A program made the translations under genes and the position numbers. This document shows positions 10,763 to 19,232 of a stretch of 40,273 nt of DNA, piece after piece. The notes under the pieces were generated by a model. It made no database searches. It worked only from the letters and a program-made list of their open reading frames with translations, and was not told the origin of the DNA. Source of the DNA: Actinomadura darangshiensis (GTDB taxonomy: Bacteria > Actinomycetota > Actinomycetes > Streptosporangiales > Streptosporangiaceae); NCBI RefSeq assembly GCF_004349235.1, contig NZ_SMKY01000051.1, positions 1 through 40,273 of the forward strand. Direction: 5' to 3'. How positions within the stretch are numbered: the stretch's first letter is position 1; every line of letters begins with the position of its first letter.

Positions 10763-11770
10763 ATGGCCGAATCACTTCACCGATCCGGCGGTGCGGACTT
10801 CACGTCCGGCGATGACCGGGACGCGGCGCAGGCCGTGGCGAACGGCGGCGCACCGGAGCCGGCCGCGGTGCCCTTCGGCGGTGCGCGCCCGTGGTGGTCG
10901 TCCGACTCCGGCGACGGGACGGGCCCGCACGGGATGGTGAACGGCACCGGCCCGCAGGTCCTGCCCCAGCCGCGGGACGGGTCGGGCCCCTACCAGGTCG
11001 TCGCGGGCGGTACCGGCCCGATCCCGGTGGCGCACGGGTCGGGGGCGCATCCGATCGTGGGCACCGGGCCGCACCGGGCCGTCCCGGGCGGCTCCGGCGC
11101 GCATCCGGTGGTCCCGAACGGCACCGGCCCGATCCCGGCGATGCCCGGTGCGCCCGCGGTGCGCCGCCGGCGGCCGCCGAGGCTGCTGCTGATCGCGGGC
11201 GGCGCCGTGGTCGCGGCGGTGGTCCTGATGGCGGGGGCGCTGGCCTTCCGGACCGACGGCGGCCCGGCGGCGAAGAAGGACGCCCGCACGACGGCCGTCC
11301 CCGCGTCCGGGAAGGTCATCGAGGCGGGCGCGGCGGCCGGGGGACTGCACCGGGACCGCCTGACCTCCCCGCAGGCGAGCGAGGCGTACCCGTTCATCGC
11401 GGGCGCGGTCGAGGCGGGCGGTGTGCCGGTCGCCGAGCACGGCATGGCCGTCTACAGCGAGGAGCCGGTGCGCCGGGTCAACGTCCTGTTCGCGGGCGGG
11501 ACGGGCCGGATCGGCAATGCCGCGGACTTCCTGCAGAAGGCGCAGCCGAGCACGTTCATCGCAGGCCAGGACGCCGACCCCGGCGGGGCGGGCGGGAAGT
11601 CCGTCTGCGGGACGTTCGCCGTCCTCGCCGAGACCCACACGTACTGCGCGTGGGCGACCGAGGACTCCTACGGCATCGTCGCGTCCAACCGTCCGACGGT
11701 GAACCCGCAGTTCCCGCTGATGGCCGACGTGATGCGCCGTATCAGGAAGGACGTCGAGAAGCCGAAGTGA
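10763..11770 (+). CDS. Single-pass membrane protein with Gly/Pro-repeat N-terminus, unknown function
   Basis: I do not recognise this 335-residue protein. Residues 1-132 are low-complexity with five GTGP motifs and related GSGP/GSGAHP units. A basic patch (RRRR near 133) precedes one transmembrane helix (about 140-161), giving a cytoplasmic repeat region and an extracytoplasmic domain (about 165-335). That domain has two cysteines 13 residues apart (VCGTFAVLAETHTYC), a probable disulphide, and is otherwise soluble-looking. The layout resembles many actinobacterial anchored proteins of unknown role. It follows valS with a possible promoter of its own. Its last 29 nt overlap the 3' end of the opposite-strand FolC-like gene. 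Confidence 0.8.
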   Translation: MAESLHRSGGADFTSGDDRDAAQAVANGGAPEPAAVPFGGARPWWSSDSGDGTGPHGMVNGTGPQVLPQPRDGSGPYQVVAGGTGPIPVAHGSGAHPIVGTGPHRAVPGGSGAHPVVPNGTGPIPAMPGAPAVRRRRPPRLLLIAGGAVVAAVVLMAGALAFRTDGGPAAKKDARTTAVPASGKVIEAGAAAGGLHRDRLTSPQASEAYPFIAGAVEAGGVPVAEHGMAVYSEEPVRRVNVLFAGGTGRIGNAADFLQKAQPSTFIAGQDADPGGAGGKSVCGTFAVLAETHTYCAWATEDSYGIVASNRPTVNPQFPLMADVMRRIRKDVEKPK

Positions 11771-12944
11771 CATAGAGGCGCTCGGTGTCGGCGTCCACGG
11801 CGTCCAGGACGAGCCCCGTGAAGTAGACGGTGCCGACGACGACAACGCGATGCCCGAGTGTGGCGAGCGCTTCGGGTGTGATGGCGGCGGAGTCGACGAC
11901 GTCCCAGCCGGGCGGCAGGGGATGGGTGAAGCGCAGGTGCGGCATCGGCAGCCGCACGAACGTCACGGGCAGCGCGCCGAGTTCGAGGACGGCTCCGTCC
12001 AGGTCCTTGTGGTCGGGCAGGCAGACGACGACGTGGTCGATGGTCCCCCAGGTCTCCCGCGCGGCGGTGAGGGCGGCGGCGACGCCGGTCCGGTCGATGG
12101 CGGAGTCGACGAGCAGCCTGGTCGCCGATCCGGGGACGTCATGCCAGGACAGCCGGCCCGGCAGGACGATCGAGGACAGCACGTCGCGGAGCCTGCCCGC
12201 CGCCGGTTCGGTCGCGCCGGGGAGACGGCGGGCGGCGGCCGCGCCGAGTTCGGCGCCCGCGCGTCCCAGCCCGGGGGGCAGCAGATCGTCCGGCAGGCCG
12301 CTGCCGCCCGCCGCGACGAACTCCACGGTCCCGAGGACCTCGGTGACCTCGGCCGACTGAGGCACCGACAGGACGCGCGCGTCCGGCCCCGCCACCCCGA
12401 GCTTCTCCGCGGCGATCTCCGCCGCCGTGTCGCCGAGCACCCCGGCGTGCTCGCGGAAGATCGGCGTGATCGCGGCGACGGCGGGCGGGAAGAGGCTGAC
12501 CTCGTCCGACCGTCCGCCCATGCCGGCCTCCAGGACGAGCGCCTCCGCCCCGGCGCGGCGTGCGTGCAGGACGCCCGCGATGGTGAACAACCCGGACGGC
12601 GACAGATAGCCGTTCGCGGGCGGCGGAAGCGCGGCGACGGCCTCTTCGAGAACGTCCGCCAGAAAGGCGAGTTCGGTTTCCGACACGGCACGCCCGCCTA
12701 GTCTGATCCGGTCGCGGTCGCTGCGAAGTCCGGGACTTGTGACGGTGCACACACGAAGGCCGGCCGCGCTGAGAAAGGCCGACGCATAGGTCGCGGTCGT
12801 GCCCTTTCCTTTGGACCCCACAACGGTCAGCACGGGAACGTCCGGCGGCAGGAGGCCGAGCGCGCTCGCGAGGGCACGGGCCCTTTCCAAGTCGCGGGTC
12901 TCGCCCGGCGCGCGCCGCTCCCACTCGCGGTAGAACACTTCCAC
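11742..12944 (-). CDS. FolC-like Mur-ligase-family protein lacking the HNP motif
   Basis: The 400-residue protein resembles folylpolyglutamate/dihydrofolate synthase: P-loop GSKGKGTT (43-50), TSPGLRSDRDRIRLGG (like FolC TSPEM...RERI) and EAGMGGRSDEV (like ETGMGG). In the C-terminal domain, where the neighbouring FolC has DSAHNP (344-349), this protein has DSAIDR (280-285), so the conserved His-Asn-Pro is gone. ATP binding looks intact but the ligase substrate is likely different or the enzyme inactive. The GTG start at 12944 follows TGGAGG on the minus strand. It is divergent from folC and overlaps the upstream membrane-protein gene tail-to-tail by 29 nt. It is probably an ancient paralogue of folC. 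Confidence 0.8.
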   Translation of the reverse strand: MEVFYREWERRAPGETRDLERARALASALGLLPPDVPVLTVVGSKGKGTTATYASAFLSAAGLRVCTVTSPGLRSDRDRIRLGGRAVSETELAFLADVLEEAVAALPPPANGYLSPSGLFTIAGVLHARRAGAEALVLEAGMGGRSDEVSLFPPAVAAITPIFREHAGVLGDTAAEIAAEKLGVAGPDARVLSVPQSAEVTEVLGTVEFVAAGGSGLPDDLLPPGLGRAGAELGAAAARRLPGATEPAAGRLRDVLSSIVLPGRLSWHDVPGSATRLLVDSAIDRTGVAAALTAARETWGTIDHVVVCLPDHKDLDGAVLELGALPVTFVRLPMPHLRFTHPLPPGWDVVDSAAITPEALATLGHRVVVVGTVYFTGLVLDAVDADTERLYVTSASRRPS

Positions 12945-12986
12945 GCCTCCAGTGTGACCCCGGGCGGGGACACCGGAACCGCCGAG

Positions 12987-12992
12987 TAGGCT
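12987..12992 (+). promoter_or_regulatory. -10 box of folC (leaderless start)
   Basis: TAGGCT ends 8 nt before GTG 13001, the same gap as at valS and the EamA gene. No ribosome binding site is seen. Confidence 0.5.
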
Positions 12993-13000
12993 CTGAGACC

Positions 13001-14422
13001 GTGAGTCAGGTAACCGAGCCGTCCGAGTACAGGGCCACCGTCGGCGCGATCATGGGACGCGGGGTCGAGTGGGAGATCGACCCGACCCTCGACCGGATCG
13101 CCGATCTGGTCGACGTCCTGGGCGAGCCGCACCGTGCGTACCCGGTGATCCACATCGCGGGGACGAACGGCAAGTCCAGCACGGCCCGGCTGATCGAGGC
13201 GCTGCTGCGCGAGCGCGGCCTGCGCACCGGGCTCTACACCAGCCCCGAGATGACGACGCTGCGCGAGCGCATCGCGATCGACGGGGAGCCGCTCAGCGAG
13301 GAGCGGTTCGTCGAGGCGTTCAACGACGTCCTGCCCTACCTCCAGCTGATCGACGGCAAGCACGCGGCGCGGCTGTCGTTCTTCGAGGTCCTCACGGCGA
13401 TGGCGTTCGCGGCGTTCGCGGACGCGCCGGTCGACGTGGCGGTGGTCGAGACCGGCATGGGCGGCGTGTGGGACGCCACGAACGTCGCGGACGGCGCCGT
13501 CGCCGTGATCACCCCGATCGGCCTGGACCACACCCGCTACCTGGGCGACACGCTGGAGCAGATCGCCGGCGAGAAGGCCGGCATCATCAAGCCCGGCTCG
13601 GTCGCGGTGGTGGCGCAGCAGCCGGTCGAGGCGGCCGAGGTGCTGCTGCGGCGGATCGTGGAGACGGGCGCGGCGGTGGCGCGCGAGGGCATCGAGTTCG
13701 GCGTCCTCGGCCGCGACGTCGCCGTCGGCGGCCAGCAGCTCAGCCTGCGCGGCCTGCACGGCGTCTACGACGAGGTCTTCCTGCCGCTGTTCGGCGACCA
13801 CCAGGCGAGCAACGCCGCGACGGCCCTCGCCGCCGTGGAGGCGTTCGCCAGCGGCGCCCCGACCAGGGGAGAGCCGAACCTGGAGGCCGCGACCCGCGTC
13901 GCGCCCGGCGAGAGCTACCTCGGCGGCGACGAGGGGCAGCTCGACCCCGCGCTGGTCCGCAGCGGGTTCGCCAAGTCGGCCTCGCCGGGCCGGCTGGAGG
14001 TCGCCCGGACGAGCCCGACCGTCCTGCTGGACTCGGCGCACAACCCGGCCGGGATGGCGGCGAGCGTCGCCACGATCACCGAGTCGTTCGGCTTCACCCG
14101 GCTCGCCGGGGTCCTCGCGATCGCCGCCGACAAGGACGTCGCCGGGGTCCTCGACCAGCTCGAACCCGTGCTGGAGGAGCTGGTGGTGACCCGCAACTCC
14201 TCCCCGCGCTCGATGCCGCCCGAGGAGCTGGCCGAGCTGGCCGAGAGCGTGTTCGGGCCGGAGCGCGTCCATGTCGCCCCGCGCCTGGACGACGCCATCG
14301 ACCGGGCGATCGGCCTGGCCGAGGAGACCGGCGAGTACCGCGGCGCCGGCGTCCTGATCACCGGTTCGGTGGTCACGGCGGGCGACGCCCGCACCCTGCT
14401 GCGCGTCGAGGAAGGCCGGTGA
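13001..14422 (+). CDS. folC: Bifunctional folylpolyglutamate / dihydrofolate synthase
   Basis: FolC adds glutamate to dihydropteroate and to reduced folates, using ATP. The P-loop is GTNGKSS at 54-60, followed by LYTSPEMTTLRERI and VETGMGGVWDATN, with the C-domain motif DSAHNP at 344-349. An insertion of about 30 residues near 290-320 is common in actinobacterial FolC. The length is 473 residues. The -10 box suggests a leaderless mRNA. Its stop overlaps the DUF4233 start as GTGA. The divergent neighbour is a degenerate FolC paralogue. Confidence 0.96.
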   Translation: MSQVTEPSEYRATVGAIMGRGVEWEIDPTLDRIADLVDVLGEPHRAYPVIHIAGTNGKSSTARLIEALLRERGLRTGLYTSPEMTTLRERIAIDGEPLSEERFVEAFNDVLPYLQLIDGKHAARLSFFEVLTAMAFAAFADAPVDVAVVETGMGGVWDATNVADGAVAVITPIGLDHTRYLGDTLEQIAGEKAGIIKPGSVAVVAQQPVEAAEVLLRRIVETGAAVAREGIEFGVLGRDVAVGGQQLSLRGLHGVYDEVFLPLFGDHQASNAATALAAVEAFASGAPTRGEPNLEAATRVAPGESYLGGDEGQLDPALVRSGFAKSASPGRLEVARTSPTVLLDSAHNPAGMAASVATITESFGFTRLAGVLAIAADKDVAGVLDQLEPVLEELVVTRNSSPRSMPPEELAELAESVFGPERVHVAPRLDDAIDRAIGLAEETGEYRGAGVLITGSVVTAGDARTLLRVEEGR

Positions 14423-14775
14423 CGACCATGAGCCGCACGGAGACCGCCGCGAACCCGGCCCGGAGGCTGTTCGCCACGGTGCTGGCGTGCGAGGCCATCG
14501 TGATCGCGCTGGCGATCCCGGTGGCGGTGGCGGTCCTGGACGTGGACGGCGCGACGGCCGGCGGCGTGTGCGGGGGACTGGCCGTGGTCTGCCTGGTGCT
14601 GGCCGGGCTGCTGCGCTTCCCGTGGGCGATCCCGGCGGGCACCGTTCTGCAGGTGCTGATCATCGCGACCGGCTTCATGGTCCCGGCCATGTTCTTCCTC
14701 GGTGTCCTTTTCGGGGCGCTTTGGGGGACGGCCTTTTGGCTGGGACGCAAGGTGCGGACCGCCCAGCCGCGCTAA
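14419..14775 (+). CDS. DUF4233 small membrane protein
   Basis: The 118-residue protein has four hydrophobic segments and fits DUF4233, a family of unknown function commonly found directly after folC in actinobacteria. GTG at 14419 is used because it forms the GTGA overlap with folC and follows GAGGAAGG at 14408-14415; an in-frame ATG at 14428 is possible. The overlap implies translational coupling with folC, but no folate role can be read from the sequence. Confidence 0.88.
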   Translation: MTTMSRTETAANPARRLFATVLACEAIVIALAIPVAVAVLDVDGATAGGVCGGLAVVCLVLAGLLRFPWAIPAGTVLQVLIIATGFMVPAMFFLGVLFGALWGTAFWLGRKVRTAQPR

Positions 14776-14820
14776 ATTCGCGGGGGACGGCACCATTGCG
14801 CCCGCCGATTCTCGCGAATT
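14775..14820. repeat. 8-bp inverted repeat AATTCGCG with 30-nt spacer
   Basis: AATTCGCG (14775-14782) and CGCGAATT (14813-14820) flank 30 nt just after the DUF4233 stop. It could be a weak terminator or an operator for the next gene. The 60 nt from 14811 contain 34 A/T bases, unusual for this window. Confidence 0.45.
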
Positions 14821-14902
14821 CCATTTATCCGGTTAATTTGGACATCTTTCTCTTTCGGGAAATTGCGCGTGCGGCGGACGACCACGTCCGAAGGAGCAGG
14901 CC

Positions 14903-16453
14903 GTGTCCTCGCACGCACGCCGGCACCCGCCCGGCGCCCTCGCCACCGAGCCGCCCGCGCATCCCGCGCCCTCCGCGCCCTCCGCGCCCTCCGCGCACCC
15001 CGATCCCGCCGGCGGAGCCGCCGAACGGGCGGTGCGGCGCCGGCTCGGCACGCTCGGCGCCCTGCTGCTGACGTGCACCGCGGTGCCCGCCGCCGTCCTG
15101 GTCGTGCCCGACGCGTCCGGCAACGTCGTCCCCGCCGCCGCGAGCGCCCTCGAACTCGGCGACGCCGAGATCCCCGCGCTGCTGCGCGCCACCGGCCTGT
15201 CCCTGCCGGCCCTGCTGGTCACGGTGCCGCTGGCCGCCGTCGCCGCGCGCCGGCTCCCCGCCTGGGGCGTCCTCGTCGCGGGCCTGGCGGCCCTGCTGTC
15301 CGGGCTCGGCGCCGCGAAGTTCGCCCACTCGGTGCCCCTGGTGGAGGCGGTCCGCACGGTCCAGGGCGCCGGCGCGGGAATCGTCCTGCCCGCCACCCTG
15401 GTCCTCGTGTGGGAGCGGCGGAACCGGGAACTGTCCGCCGTCTGGGCGGGTGTCCTCGCGGGCGCGCTCATCCTCGCGATGCCGCTCGCGCTGCGGGCCG
15501 TCCCGATGCCCGCCGACGGCACCGCCGTCCGAGACTGGCACGTCGCGCTGGCCCCCTGCCCGCTGCTCGCGGTGGCGGCCGCGGCCGCCGCGCTCGCCTA
15601 CCCGGTCCTGCGCGGGCGCGGCCACCGGCGGCTGCCCAGGGCCCGGCACACCGAGCGCGGCCAGCTCCTCCTCCCGTTCGTCCCCGCGGCGGGCTTCGCG
15701 TTCCTCGCCGTCGTCGCCGCGGACGGGTGGTCGCCCGGCGCGCGGCTCCTCGTCGCCGGGCTCGCGCCGCCCGCCCTCCTCGGCCTCGCCCTCACCGGCG
15801 GCCGGGACGCGACCGCGGGCAGCCCGTTCGGCTGCGCGGTCGTCATGATCGCGACCGGCCTGCTCGGCTACCCCGTCGCGGCCCCGCTGGCCGGGCTCAG
15901 CGCCACCGGCGCCCGCCTGGAGGGCGCGGGCGCGCCGCTGCTCCCGTTCGCCGCGGCGGCCGCGGCGGCGCTCGCCGGGGCGCTCGCCGCCACCCGCGCC
16001 GCGCCGCGCGCGGCCGTCCCCGCCGGCTACCTCCTCATGATCGTGGCGGTGCTGCTCGCCCTCGCGACCGGCGCGCACGACCGCTGGGCCCTCCTCGCCC
16101 CGCTCACCGCCCTCGGCGCCGGCGCCGGGCTGGCCCTCGCCGCCTCGCTGCGGGACGCGAGCGCCGGCGCCGCCCTGTTCGGCCTCTCGCTGTGCTTCCC
16201 CGCCCTCCTCGCCGGGCAGCTCCTCGTCCTGTCGCTGCAGGCGGCCCGGCTCCAGCGGCTGCGCCCGGTCACCGACGCCCAGCAGCTGTACGCCCTGCTG
16301 GAGGGCTACCGCAGCTGGCTCATCGTCGCCGGGACGGCCGGCGCGCTCCTCGCCGGCGCCACCGCCCGGCTGTGCGCCGGACGCGCCGAAAGGGTCCGCG
16401 CGGGCGCCGCACGACCGTCCCGGAATGCGGCTCCGGGCCCGCGAGCCGGGTAG
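14903..16453 (+). CDS. Diverged MFS-type multi-pass membrane protein
   Basis: The 516-residue protein has an N-terminal Pro/Ser/Ala tail (APSAPSAPS repeat) and about 12-14 hydrophobic segments. A stretch near residue 155 ([22 protein letters not shown]) resembles the conserved region of DHA2/EmrB-type efflux transporters, so a drug or metabolite exporter is the best guess, but the match is weak. GTG at 14903 follows AAGGAG (14891-14896) with good spacing. The upstream region is AT-rich. Its stop overlaps the possible ndk promoter. It lies between DUF4233 and ndk and has no obvious functional link to either. Confidence 0.7.
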   Translation: MSSHARRHPPGALATEPPAHPAPSAPSAPSAHPDPAGGAAERAVRRRLGTLGALLLTCTAVPAAVLVVPDASGNVVPAAASALELGDAEIPALLRATGLSLPALLVTVPLAAVAARRLPAWGVLVAGLAALLSGLGAAKFAHSVPLVEAVRTVQGAGAGIVLPATLVLVWERRNRELSAVWAGVLAGALILAMPLALRAVPMPADGTAVRDWHVALAPCPLLAVAAAAAALAYPVLRGRGHRRLPRARHTERGQLLLPFVPAAGFAFLAVVAADGWSPGARLLVAGLAPPALLGLALTGGRDATAGSPFGCAVVMIATGLLGYPVAAPLAGLSATGARLEGAGAPLLPFAAAAAAALAGALAATRAAPRAAVPAGYLLMIVAVLLALATGAHDRWALLAPLTALGAGAGLALAASLRDASAGAALFGLSLCFPALLAGQLLVLSLQAARLQRLRPVTDAQQLYALLEGYRSWLIVAGTAGALLAGATARLCAGRAERVRAGAARPSRNAAPGPRAG

Positions 16454-16456
16454 TAT
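16451..16456 (+). promoter_or_regulatory. Possible -10 box of ndk
   Basis: TAGTAT starts at the stop codon of the preceding gene and lies 44 nt before ndk, leaving a UTR of about 38 nt with GAGGAG near 16487-16492. No clear -35 is seen. Confidence 0.35.
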
Positions 16457-16500
16457 TCGCGCGCTCACCGAAACCCGAAATTCGTCGAGGAGAACCACCC

Positions 16501-16911
16501 GTGTCCGAGCGCACTCTTGTCCTGGTCAAGCCCGACGGCGTCCGCCGCGGCGTCGTCGGCGAGGTCATCTCCCGGATCGAGCGCAAGGGCCTGACGCTCG
16601 TCGCGCTGGAACTGCGCACCCTCGCCCGCGAGACCGCCGAGGCCCACTACGAGGAGCACTCCAGCAAGCCGTTCTTCGGCGACCTGGTCGAATTCATCAC
16701 CGGCGGCCCGCTCGTCGCGATGGTCGTCGAGGGCCCGCGCGCCATCGAGGCGTTCCGCGCCCTGGCCGGCGCGACCGACCCGGTCAGCGCCACCCCCGGC
16801 ACCATCCGCGGCGACTTCGCGCTGGAGATCGGCGAGAACATCGTGCACGGCTCCGACTCGACCTACTCGGCCGACCGCGAAATCAAGCTTTTCTTCCCCG
16901 AACTCGGTTAG
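16501..16911 (+). CDS. ndk: Nucleoside diphosphate kinase
   Basis: Ndk moves the terminal phosphate between nucleoside triphosphates and diphosphates through a phospho-histidine. The catalytic His116 lies in ENIVHGSDS, and the N-terminal LVLVKPDGV and PGTIRGDF nucleotide-site motifs are intact. The 136-residue length is normal. The GTG start follows GAGGAG. A strong hairpin follows, so ndk is probably monocistronic or read with the gene before it. Confidence 0.98.
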   Translation: MSERTLVLVKPDGVRRGVVGEVISRIERKGLTLVALELRTLARETAEAHYEEHSSKPFFGDLVEFITGGPLVAMVVEGPRAIEAFRALAGATDPVSATPGTIRGDFALEIGENIVHGSDSTYSADREIKLFFPELG

Positions 16912-16946
16912 GCGGGGGCGGCCGCCGGAAACCCGGCGTTCGACAC

Positions 16947-16980
16947 ACGCGGGCCGGATCATCCGGCCCGCGTTCCTTTA
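16947..16980 (+). terminator. Terminator after ndk
   Basis: A perfect 12-bp stem (ACGCGGGCCGGA, 16947-16958, with 16962-16973) has the loop TCA and is followed by the T-rich run TCCTTTA. Confidence 0.85.
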
Positions 16981-17060
16981 ACCGAAACGGGGCTGGTCAA
17001 GGCGCGGTTTTTCCGCGACGCGCGGCGTGGGGGTGACTGCCCGCGGACGGGGGTTCACGT

Positions 17061-17066
17061 TACGAT
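17061..17066 (+). promoter_or_regulatory. Probable -10 box of the mreB operon
   Basis: TACGAT here predicts a start near 17073 and a UTR of about 43 nt before ATG 17116. It also argues against the upstream in-frame ATG at 17065, which would lie inside the promoter. Confidence 0.4.
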
Positions 17067-17115
17067 GGACGGGCCGCTGTACACGCCCGTCAAGCATGAA
17101 GGGCTCCCTTTCTTC

Positions 17116-18150
17116 ATGGGTAACAAGCTGTCGTTTCTCGGCCGTGACATGGCGGTCGATCTTGGTACCGCCAACACCCTGGTCTACGTGCGCGGGCGTG
17201 GCATCGTCCTGAACGAGCCCTCAGTGGTGGCGATCAACACCAACACGGGAAAGATCGTCGCGGTGGGCATCGAGGCGAAGCGGATGATCGGCCGCACACC
17301 CGGCAACATCGTCGCCGTCCGCCCGCTCAAGGACGGCGTCATCGCCGACTTCGACGTCACCGAGCGGATGCTCCGCTACTTCATCCAGAAGGTGCACAAG
17401 CGCCGGCACTTCGCCAAGCCGCGGATCGTGGTGGCGGTGCCGTCCGGGATCACCGGGGTGGAGCAGCGCGCGGTCAAGGAGGCCGGCTACCAGGCCGGCG
17501 CCCGCCGCGTCTACATCATCGAGGAGCCGATGGCCGCCGCCATCGGCGCCGGGCTGCCCGTCTACGAGCCGACCGGCAACATGGTCGTCGACATCGGCGG
17601 CGGCACCACCGAGGTCGCGATCATCTCGCTCGGCGGGATCGTCACCAGCCAGTCCGTCCGGGTCGGCGGCGACGAGCTCGACCAGGCGGTCATCTCGTTC
17701 TCCAAGAAGGAGTACTCCCTGATGCTCGGGGAACGTACCGCCGAGGAGATCAAGATGGCGATCGGGTCGGCCTATCCCGGCGGCGAGGAAGAGCCGCACG
17801 CCGAGATCCGGGGCCGCGACCTCGTGAGCGGGCTGCCGAAGACCGTCGTGATCTCCGCCGAAGAGGTCAGGCGGGCGATCGAGGAGCCGGTCAACGCCGT
17901 GGTGGACGCGGTGAAGACCACCCTCGACAAGTGCCCGCCCGAGCTGTCGGGCGACATCATGGACCGCGGGATAGCGCTCACCGGCGGTGGCGCGCTTTTG
18001 AAGAACCTCGACGAACGGCTCCGCGAGGAGACCGGGATGCCCATCCACCTGGTGGACAACCCGCTCGACTCGGTGGTGCTCGGCACCGGCAAGTGCGTCG
18101 AGGACTTCGAATCACTCAGGCAGGTCCTCGTGCCGGAGCCGCGGCACTAA
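17116..18150 (+). CDS. mreB: MreB, actin-like cell-shape protein
   Basis: MreB forms membrane-associated filaments that guide wall synthesis; in sporulating actinomycetes it acts mainly in spore-wall formation. The actin-fold motifs are present: [10 protein letters not shown] (phosphate 1), [10 protein letters not shown] (phosphate 2) and [14 protein letters not shown] (adenosine). The protein has 344 residues from ATG 17116, which gives the N-terminus [17 protein letters not shown], very like Streptomyces MreB; the open frame reaches 17065 but overlaps a likely -10 box. It is the first gene of the mreB-mreC-mreD-mrdA-rodA operon. Confidence 0.97.
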   Translation: MGNKLSFLGRDMAVDLGTANTLVYVRGRGIVLNEPSVVAINTNTGKIVAVGIEAKRMIGRTPGNIVAVRPLKDGVIADFDVTERMLRYFIQKVHKRRHFAKPRIVVAVPSGITGVEQRAVKEAGYQAGARRVYIIEEPMAAAIGAGLPVYEPTGNMVVDIGGGTTEVAIISLGGIVTSQSVRVGGDELDQAVISFSKKEYSLMLGERTAEEIKMAIGSAYPGGEEEPHAEIRGRDLVSGLPKTVVISAEEVRRAIEEPVNAVVDAVKTTLDKCPPELSGDIMDRGIALTGGGALLKNLDERLREETGMPIHLVDNPLDSVVLGTGKCVEDFESLRQVLVPEPRH

Positions 18151-18161
18151 GCCGGACGCAG

Positions 18162-18219
18162 TCCGCCGGGGGGCGTGGGGGGTCGTCCCCCCTCGGGAAG
18201 CACCGTGCGTCCCGGCGGA
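18162..18219 (+). other. Nested hairpin between mreB and mreC
   Basis: An outer 9-bp stem TCCGCCGGG (18162-18170) with CCCGGCGGA (18211-18219) encloses a 6-bp stem GGGGGG-TCGT-CCCCCC (18177-18192). It lies within the operon and may limit or stabilise transcription from mreB into mreC. Confidence 0.55.
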
Positions 18220-18241
18220 TCAGAGAACGGGAGGTCGGTGC

Positions 18242-19231
18242 GTGAAGGACACCCGGCGCACCCGCGTCGTCCTCGGCGCGCTGCTGGTCGTGGCGCTCGC
18301 GATGATCACCATCGACTACCGCGGCGGCGCCGACTCGCCGCTGCGCGGCCTGCGCGGGCTCGGCGCGACGGTGTTCGGGCCGGTGGAGCGGGCGTCGGCG
18401 TCCGTCGTCCGGCCGGTCGGCGACACCTTCGACGCGATCACCGACGCGCCCGGCGAGCGGCGCCGCGCCGACCGGATGCTGCGGCAGAACCAGAAGCTGC
18501 GCGAGCAGCTGCGCTCCGCGCAGCTCGACCAGGACCGCTCCGCGCAGCTGCACCGGCTGCTCGGCACCGCCGGGATGGGCGGCTACAAGATCCACGCCGC
18601 GCAGGTGATCTCCGCCGGGCAGGGCTTCGAGGACACCGTCACCATCGACGTCGGCAGCCGCAGCGGCATCAAGACCGACATGACCGTGATGAGCGCCGAC
18701 GGCCTCGTCGGCCGCATCACCCGGGTCGGTCCCGCGACGTCCACGGTGCTGCTCGCCACCGACCAGACCTCCTCGATCGGCTCCCGGCTGGAGGCGTCCA
18801 AGGAGATCGGGATCACCCAGGGCCGCGGCCGCCGCGGCCTCGGCGGCGGCGGTGCGACGCCGCTGCGGTTCCAGCTCCTGGACGCCGCCGCGCCGATCCA
18901 GGTCGGCCAGCGGATCGTCACGCTCGGGTCGCAGGGCCAGCGGCCGTACGTCCCGGGCGTCCCGATCGGCAGCGTCGAGCGGATCGAGAAGGCGACCAAC
19001 GGGCTGACCCGCACCGCCTACGTCCGGCCGTTCGTGAAGTTCACGAGCCTGGACGTCGTCGCCGTCGTGGTCGCCCCGCCGAAGACCGACCCGCGCGACG
19101 CGGTGCTTCCCCCCAAGCCCAAGCCGCCGGCGACGCCGACCCCCACCGCGAGCCCGTCGGCGACCGGCAGCCCGTCGGCGAAGCCGCGCGGATCCAAGAG
19201 CCCGTCCACGAGACCGAGTCCGGGGGACTGA
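18242..19231 (+). CDS. mreC: MreC, rod-shape-determining protein
   Basis: MreC is a bitopic protein linking MreB and MreD to the wall synthases. The 329-residue protein has a short cytoplasmic N-terminus, one transmembrane helix (about 9-25), a coiled coil (about 78-108, RMLRQNQKLREQLRSAQL) and the two beta-barrel MreC domain (about 115-275). The last 45 residues are a Pro/Ser/Thr/Lys-rich extracytoplasmic tail. The GTG start follows GGGAGG. mreD starts 1 nt after its stop. Confidence 0.95.
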   Translation: MKDTRRTRVVLGALLVVALAMITIDYRGGADSPLRGLRGLGATVFGPVERASASVVRPVGDTFDAITDAPGERRRADRMLRQNQKLREQLRSAQLDQDRSAQLHRLLGTAGMGGYKIHAAQVISAGQGFEDTVTIDVGSRSGIKTDMTVMSADGLVGRITRVGPATSTVLLATDQTSSIGSRLEASKEIGITQGRGRRGLGGGGATPLRFQLLDAAAPIQVGQRIVTLGSQGQRPYVPGVPIGSVERIEKATNGLTRTAYVRPFVKFTSLDVVAVVVAPPKTDPRDAVLPPKPKPPATPTPTASPSATGSPSAKPRGSKSPSTRPSPGD

Positions 19232-19232
19232 C

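Noticed and set aside
17065-17115. Upstream mreB start
   Set aside because: This ATG lies within a likely -10 box, and MreB homology begins at MGNKLSFLG.
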